Assembly (NCBI RefSeq): GCF_003672135.1
Contig: NC_039518.1
Location: 3,224,001 to 3,288,000, forward strand
Direction: 5' to 3'
DNA length: 64,000 nucleotides
DNA from: Ooceraea biroi
Taxonomy: Eukaryota > Arthropoda > Insecta > Hymenoptera > Formicidae
Within the stretch, counting starts at the first letter, position 1; each line of letters begins with the position of its first letter. This document shows, in pieces, positions 58,390 to 64,000 of the stretch. The notes below the pieces were generated by a model. It was given only the letters and a program-made list of their open reading frames with translations. It did not search any database and was not told the DNA's origin. The position numbers and the translations under genes are program-made.

Positions 58390-61300
58390 TTAGGGGTGTG
58401 ATTTAGTTGTGAGGGTTTTTCTGCTCAAAAACGCATGTATTTAAATATGATAATGACTGAATACCTTCATCAAAATATTTTCCTTCGTTTTCTATAATTT
58501 TTTCCCATCTTTCTCGCAAGAGATGACGATAAAATGATTCTTCTTTTCAGTTGATCCATTCGTCGACGAATTTTCGCACTTCTTCCAAATTATGAAAGTG
58601 TGTATCCTCTAAAGCGTGTTGCATCCACCGGAACAAATAATAATCGCATGGAGCAATGTCCGGAGAATACGCGGGGTGCGGTAAGACTTCCCATTCGAGC
58701 TCTAATAGTGTTTGTTTCACTGATGACGCAACGCGAGGTCGAGCGTTGTCACGAAGAAGAATCACTTTCCGTCGTTTACTCGCAATTGGTGGTCGTTTTT
58801 GGTCCAATGCTTGCTTCAACTTGTACAATTGGTGTCGATAACGATCAGCCGTGACAGTCTCGTGCGGATTTAACAGCTCATGGTACACTATCCCACCAAA
58901 TACAGAGCATTACTTTTGAACCGTGAATATTGCGTCTCGGAGTGGATGTTGATGATCCACCCATGATTTTCTGCGTTTCGGATTATCAAAATAGATCCAC
59001 TTTTCATCCCCAGTAACAATCCGAGACAAAAGACTCTTCTCTTTTTGCCCGGCGATCAACGAAATGCAAATGTTCAAATGGCACTTTCCGATAATTGATG
59101 TCGATCCATTTCCCTTCTTTCTGAATTTTCCCATTTCATGTAAATGTTTGGTAACTGTGTACGATCACATTTAATGCTCTGGCAAGAGATGGATTCCACC
59201 ACGATCAAATGACTCTTCTTTTCAGTTGATCCATTCGTCGACGAATTTTCGCACTTCTTCCAAATTATCAAAGTGTGTATCCTCTAACGCGTGTTGCATC
59301 ACCGGAACAAATAATAATCGCATGGAGCAATGTCCGGAGAATACGCGGGGTGCGGTAAGACTTGCCATTCAGCTCTAATAGTGTTTGTTTCACTGATGAC
59401 GCAACGCAGGTCGAGCGTTGTCACGAAGAAGAATCACTTTCCGTCGTTTACTCGCAATTGGTGGTCGTTTTTGGTCCAATGCTTGCTTCAACTTGTACAA
59501 TTGGTGTCGATAACGATCAGCCGTGCAGTCTCGTGCGGATTTAACAGCTCATAGTACACTATCCCACCAAATACAGAGCATTACTTTTGAACCGTGAATA
59601 TTGCGTCTCGGAGTGGATGTTGATGGATCCACCCATGATTTTCTGCGTTTCGGATTATCAAAATAGATCCACTTTTCATCCCCAGTAACAATCCGAGACA
59701 AAAGATCTTCTTTTTTTGCCCGGCGATCAACGAAATGCAAATGTTCAAATGGCACTTTCCGATAATTGATGTCGAACCATTTCCCTTCTTCTGAATTTTC
59801 CCCATTTCATGTAAATGTTTGTAACTGTGTACGATCAACATTTAATGCTCTGGCAAGAGATGGATTCCACCACGATAAATGACTCTTCTTTTCAGTTGAT
59901 CCATTCGTCGACGAATTTTCGCACTTCTTCCAAATTATCAAAGTGTGTATCCTCTAACGCGTGTTGCATCCACCGGAACAAATAATAATCGCATGGAGAA
60001 TACGCGGGGTGCGGTAAGACTTGCCATTCGAGCTCTAATAGTGTTTGTTTCACTGATGACGCAACGTCAGGTCGAGCGTTGTCACGAAGAAGAATCACTT
60101 TCCGTCGTTTGCTCGCAATTGGTGGTCGTTTTTGGTCCAATGCTTGCTTCAACTTGTACAATTGGTGTCGATAACGATCAGCCGTGACAGTCTCGTGCGG
60201 ATTTAACAGCTCATAGTACACTATCCCACCAAATACAGAGCATTACTTTTGAACCGTGAATATTGCGTCTCGGAGTGGATGTTGATGGTTCGCCTGGATC
60301 CACCCATGATTTTCGCGTTTCGGATTATCAAAATAGATCCACTTTTCATCCCCAGTAACAATCCGAGACAAAAGACTCTTCTTTTTTGCCTGGCGATCAA
60401 CGAAATGCAAATGTTCAAATGGCACTTTCCGATAATTGATGTCGAACCCATTTCCCTTCTTTCTGAATTTTTCCCATTTCATGTAAATGTTTGGTAACTG
60501 TCGTACGATCAACATTTAATGCTCTGGCAAGAGATGGATTCCACCACGATCAAATGACTCTTCTTTTCAGTTGATCCATTCGTCGACGAATTTTCGCACT
60601 TCTTCCAAATTATCAAAGTGTGTATCCTCTAAAGCGTGTTGCATCACCGGAACAAATAATAATCGCATGGAAATGGAGAATACGCGGGGTGCGGTAAGAC
60701 TTCCATTCGAGCTCTAATAGTGTTTGTTTCACTGATAACGCAACGTCAGGTCGAGCGTTGTCACGAAGAAGAATCACTTTCCGTCGTTTGCTCGCAATTG
60801 GTGGTCGTTTTTGGTCCAATGCTTGCTTCAACTTGTACAATTGGTGTCGATAACGATCAGCCGTGACAGTCTCGTGCGGATTTAACAGCTCATAGTACAC
60901 TATCCCACCAAATACAGAGCATTACTTTTGAACCGTGAATATTGCGTCTCGGAGTGGATGTTGATGGTTCGCCTGGATCCACCCATGATTTTCTGCGTTT
61001 CGGATTATCAAAATAGATCCACTTTTCATCCCCAGTAACAATCCGAGACAAAAGACTCTTCTTTTTTGCCGGCGATCAACGAAATGCAAATGTTCAAATG
61101 GCACTTTCCGATAATTGATGTCGAACCATTTCCCTTCTTTCTGAATTTTCCCCATTTCATGTAAATGTTTGGTAACTGTCGTACGATCAACATTTAATGC
61201 TCTGGCAAGAGATGGATTCCACCACGATCAAATGACTCTTCTTTTCAGTTGATCCATTCGTCGACGAATTTTCGCACTTCTTCCAAATTATGAAAGTGTG

Positions 61301-61598
61301 TATCCTCTAAAGCGTGTGCATCGACCGGAACAAATAATAATCGCATGGAGCAATGTCCGAGAATACGCGGGGTGCGGTAAACTTCCCATTCGAGCTCTAA
61401 TAGTGTTTGTTTCACTGATGACGCAACGCGAGGTCGAGCGTTGTCACGAAGAAGAATCACTTTCCGTCGTTTCCTCGCAATTGTGTGGTCGTTTTTGGTC
61501 CAATGCTTGCTTCAACTTGTACAATTTGGTGTCGATAACGATCAGCCGTGACAGTCTCGTGCGGATTAACAGCTTCATAGTACACTATCCCACCAAAG
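58390..61598 (-). mobile_element. Mariner family C composite array C5, five units, 5' truncated
   Basis: TA at 58388-58389, then TTAGGGGTGTGATTTAGTTG. Units by + coordinates: 58390-59177 (native 3' end), 59178-59848, 59849-60522, 60523-61200, 61201-61598. The last breaks off at CACTATCCCACCAAA, inside the WWD codons, so the 5' end is missing. Junction TCTGGCAAG as in C3. Units 1 and 2 have lost the GAACC... segment of WVDPGEPS (GTTGATGATCC, GTTGATGGATCC) in two different ways. Unit 3 lacks CAATGTCCG in the third catalytic block. Confidence 0.85.
58547..58888 (-). pseudogene. C5 3'-terminal unit, catalytic half of family C transposase
   Basis: 113 codons from YHELLNPHE through [12 protein letters not shown] and [12 protein letters not shown] (34 residues between the Asp residues) to a TGA after EWIN. 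This is one of the few C units without damage in the third catalytic block. Other halves are broken. Confidence 0.75.
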
Positions 61599-62817
61599 AT
61601 CAGCAACTCCGAATCGTAATTCGCGATGCGATACCATTTGCGGCCGCATCAGTGTAATGGAATATCGAGTTGCCGTCCCGATGCAATCCCATTTTCTCGC
61701 CGATACGGTCGCCTCACTTGGCACTCAGGGACTGCACAGCCGAGAGGAAGGGTTTGCATCTGTTGCGTGTCGCGGGATGCAACCCCATCGATACCGGAAG
61801 CGATCCGCAGATCCTCCCCGGTGATTCACTCGGATGCAACGCCGGGCTGCGACTTATAGTTGACTGCCGTTGACTTTTATTGCACGTTACGGCCATTGTT
61901 ACGACACGACACAATGTGCGCCGTTGCAGGAATTACAACGCACACGGACGGTAAGACGTATGCATCGTGCGCGAGAAGTGCCGCCCTTTCAAAGTCCCAT
62001 AAATTTAGATCCCGATTCCAGATACCGAGCGAAACCGATGACCCCATGAATGATCATCTATACGAAAGCTGTACTCGCGCTCGCAAAATTGATTAAGTGC
62101 TCTAAAAGTCTCCATTCGACGTGATGGAAAGGAGAAAAAAATGGAACGAGCGTAAAAAGAAAATCGTTTGTGGCTCGTAAACCGTCGAAAGAGCTCGATT
62201 AGCACGTTTCCAGAATGAGACGTGCCCGAGTAACGTTCCGAACCTCTCGAAGCCGTTCGAGTGAATCTCGCGGCAGAGAAATGGACTATTTCGAGTCAGC
62301 TGTTACGTGATGATTTACGTGTCGAATGAGGAACGCCGATTCTTGACCCGGATGAAGCGAAGTCGACCCGGGGAAAACGTTGATGCGATTGAATATGAGG
62401 CGAGCGCCGAGTTCCATCGCACCCCCTAAAAGCGCGCCCCCGCCGGGACACGTTTCATCGCGATTAGTAACACGAAGCGCACATATATCCGATCTGTAAC
62501 ACGCTAACGGCGACCGGCGGCTGAGGTATTTCCACAGAAATGGCTCGTATCGCCGGCGGATGCACCTTGTGCTCGTACATTAACGCGTGTATACGTTCAC
62601 CGTCCACGATCGCGCAAGGTTCGCATCGAAAACGATACGTTTTCACGGGTTTCCACCTCGTCGTGTATCTCTACCGTAATCTCTAATCGCGCGTACAATT
62701 CCGCTATTCAATTACGTTGCGGTCACCATTACTTCAACGGAAACGAGAGAAACACTTTATGGGAATTTTTCATTTAACTCGCCCGCAATCGCGCGCGGTG
62801 ATCGCGCGAGTGCACGC
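61599..62817. other. Spacer or mGluR intron, no gene seen
   Basis: Unique CpG-rich sequence from the C5 break (GATCAGCAACTCCG) to the fold-back at 62818. The next expected mGluR exon (starting with the codon after WFV) was not found here. Confidence 0.5.
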
Positions 62818-63560
62818 TTAAGGGGGGAGCCTGCTTTAGAACGTTGAAAATAAGGTATAATTTTACGAATTTTTTTTGAGAAACTATACAGCGGATCATT
62901 ATAAAACTTTGATGCATTTATTAGTACATGTTTAAAGATAAACAAAATTATTTTTTGATTTGAATATATCGCCTGTAGAGGTCGTCCTGGAGGCATCTTA
63001 GTGCAGCCGGCATTGCAAATTGGTGAGCATTCTCCTGCCTCCAAATTTCATCCAAACTGAAAAATTGAAATATTTTCTCGTTATTTATGAATTCCCATCG
63101 TCGATGAACCTTTAATATTCATAAAAACATTAAGTTAAACAATTATTTTTGCATGAAAAAGTTCAAAAACTTTGCCTAAAACTCGTACTTTTGTGTTCTA
63201 AGCTCCACCATTTTGGCACTTTTCAACTTTTTTCTTCTCTCTTTGGTTCATCGACGATGGGAATTCATAAATAACGAGAACATATTTCAATTTTTCAGTT
63301 TAGACGAAATTTGGAGGCAGGAGAATGCTCACCAATTTGCAATGCCGGCGACGCGGCTGCACTAAGATTTCTCCAGGACGACCTCTACAAGCGATATATT
63401 CAAATCAAAAAATAATTTTTATCTTTAAACATGTACTAATAAATGCATCGAAGTTGTATAATGATCCGCTGTATAGTTTCTCCAAAAACAATTCGTAAAA
63501 TATACCTTATTTTCAGCGTTCTAAATGTAAGGTCGTCAAGTTAGGTGACTCACCCTGTAT
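62818..63560. mobile_element. Fold-back repeat element, first copy
   Basis: Starts TTAAGGGGGGAGCCTGC. Left half (62818-63235) and right half (63236-63560) are inverted copies: GGTTCATCGACGATGGGAAT / ATTCCCATCGTCGATGAACC, TTTGGAGGCAGGAGAATGC / GCATTCTCCTGCCTCCAAA and TAGAGGTCGTCCTGGAG / CTCCAGGACGACCTCTA. The right end reads TGACTCACCCTGTA. No coding capacity. The TTAA at the left edge would fit a piggyBac-like target, but the right edge does not match it. Confidence 0.65.
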
Positions 63561-63592
63561 GATTCCAACGTCGTGGGTTCTACGTTCGCGTT

Positions 63593-64000
63593 AAGGGGGG
63601 AGCCTGCTTTAGAACGTTGAAAATAAGGTATACTTATACGAATTTTTTTGGAGAAACTATACAGCGGATCATTATAAAACTTTGATGCATTTATTAGTAC
63701 ATGTTTAAAGATAAACAAAATTATTTTTTGATTTGAATATATCGCCTGTAGAGGTCGTCCTGGAGGCATCTTAGTGCAGCCGGCATTGTAAATTGGTGAG
63801 CATTCTCCCGCCTCCAAATTTCATCCAAACTGAAAAATTGAAATATTTTCTCGTTATTTATGAATTCCCATCGTCGATGAACCTTTAATATTCATAAAAA
63901 CATTAAGTCAAACAATTATTTTTGCATGAAAAAGTTCAAAACCTTTGCCTAAAAATCGTACTTTTGTGTTCTAAGCTCCACCATTTTGGCACTTTTCAAC
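63593..64000. repeat. Second, direct copy of the fold-back left half, cut by the window end
   Basis: Repeats 62816-63226 with few differences (for example GGTATACTTATACGAA for GGTATAATTTTACGAA), again starting TTAAGGGGGGAGCCTGC after CGTTCGCG. Confidence 0.8.

Noticed and set aside
19134..61657. Recurrent 60-85-codon frames opposite the C units (for example [15 protein letters not shown])
   Set aside because: They are antisense shadows of the transposase catalytic region, repeated because the units are repeated.

Overview
The window looks like a stretch of an insect chromosome, most likely hymenopteran and probably an ant. It is intron-bearing DNA with CpG-rich spacers. Three exons of a metabotropic glutamate receptor (mGluR) lie on the + strand, and Tc1/mariner-type transposons make up about 65% of the bases. 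A 100-base run of N (16536-16635) shows it is a scaffold of two contigs. No tRNA, rRNA or CRISPR-like structure was seen.

Layout. 462-10476: one giant DD41D-type transposon (family A) with a single pair of ~150-bp terminal inverted repeats and eight head-to-tail internal units of ~1.2 kb. 11900-16399 (-): mariner family B, five units, cut off beside the gap. 16400-17428: T-rich low-complexity DNA with the gap. 17429-18882: 5' part of an LTR retroelement with two small ORFs. 18883-23650 (+) and 25846-30460 (+): mariner family C, seven and six units. 31944-58077 (+): the mGluR gene, exons at 31944-32114, 49687-49830 and 57826-58077. Its first visible intron (17.6 kb) holds a four-unit B array, an ~8.8-kb inverted duplication carrying mirror-image C arrays, and a two-unit mariner D array. 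Its second intron (8.0 kb) holds two fold-back elements and a three-unit B array. Downstream of the third exon are a five-unit C array (-), an ordinary spacer and one and a half copies of another fold-back repeat.

The unusual point is that four unrelated Tc1/mariner families all occur here as intra-element tandem arrays: one outer TIR pair (where both ends survive) around 2-8 partial internal repeats, 46 units in all. In B and D the unit junction is exactly 3'TIR-TA-internal ORF sequence, the signature of an element that inserted into a TA inside its own ORF. In A and C the junctions show short microhomology. The same B and C junctions recur at three and five separate sites with different unit numbers and flanking TA duplications, so the multi-unit composite seems to be what moves. 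Nearly all transposase copies share founder lesions. The one long open frame is a family D ORF (46882-47883) whose start codon comes from the TIR of the preceding copy. Sense and antisense C arrays in the mGluR introns, including the large palindrome, could give long double-stranded RNA when the gene is transcribed; that is inference.
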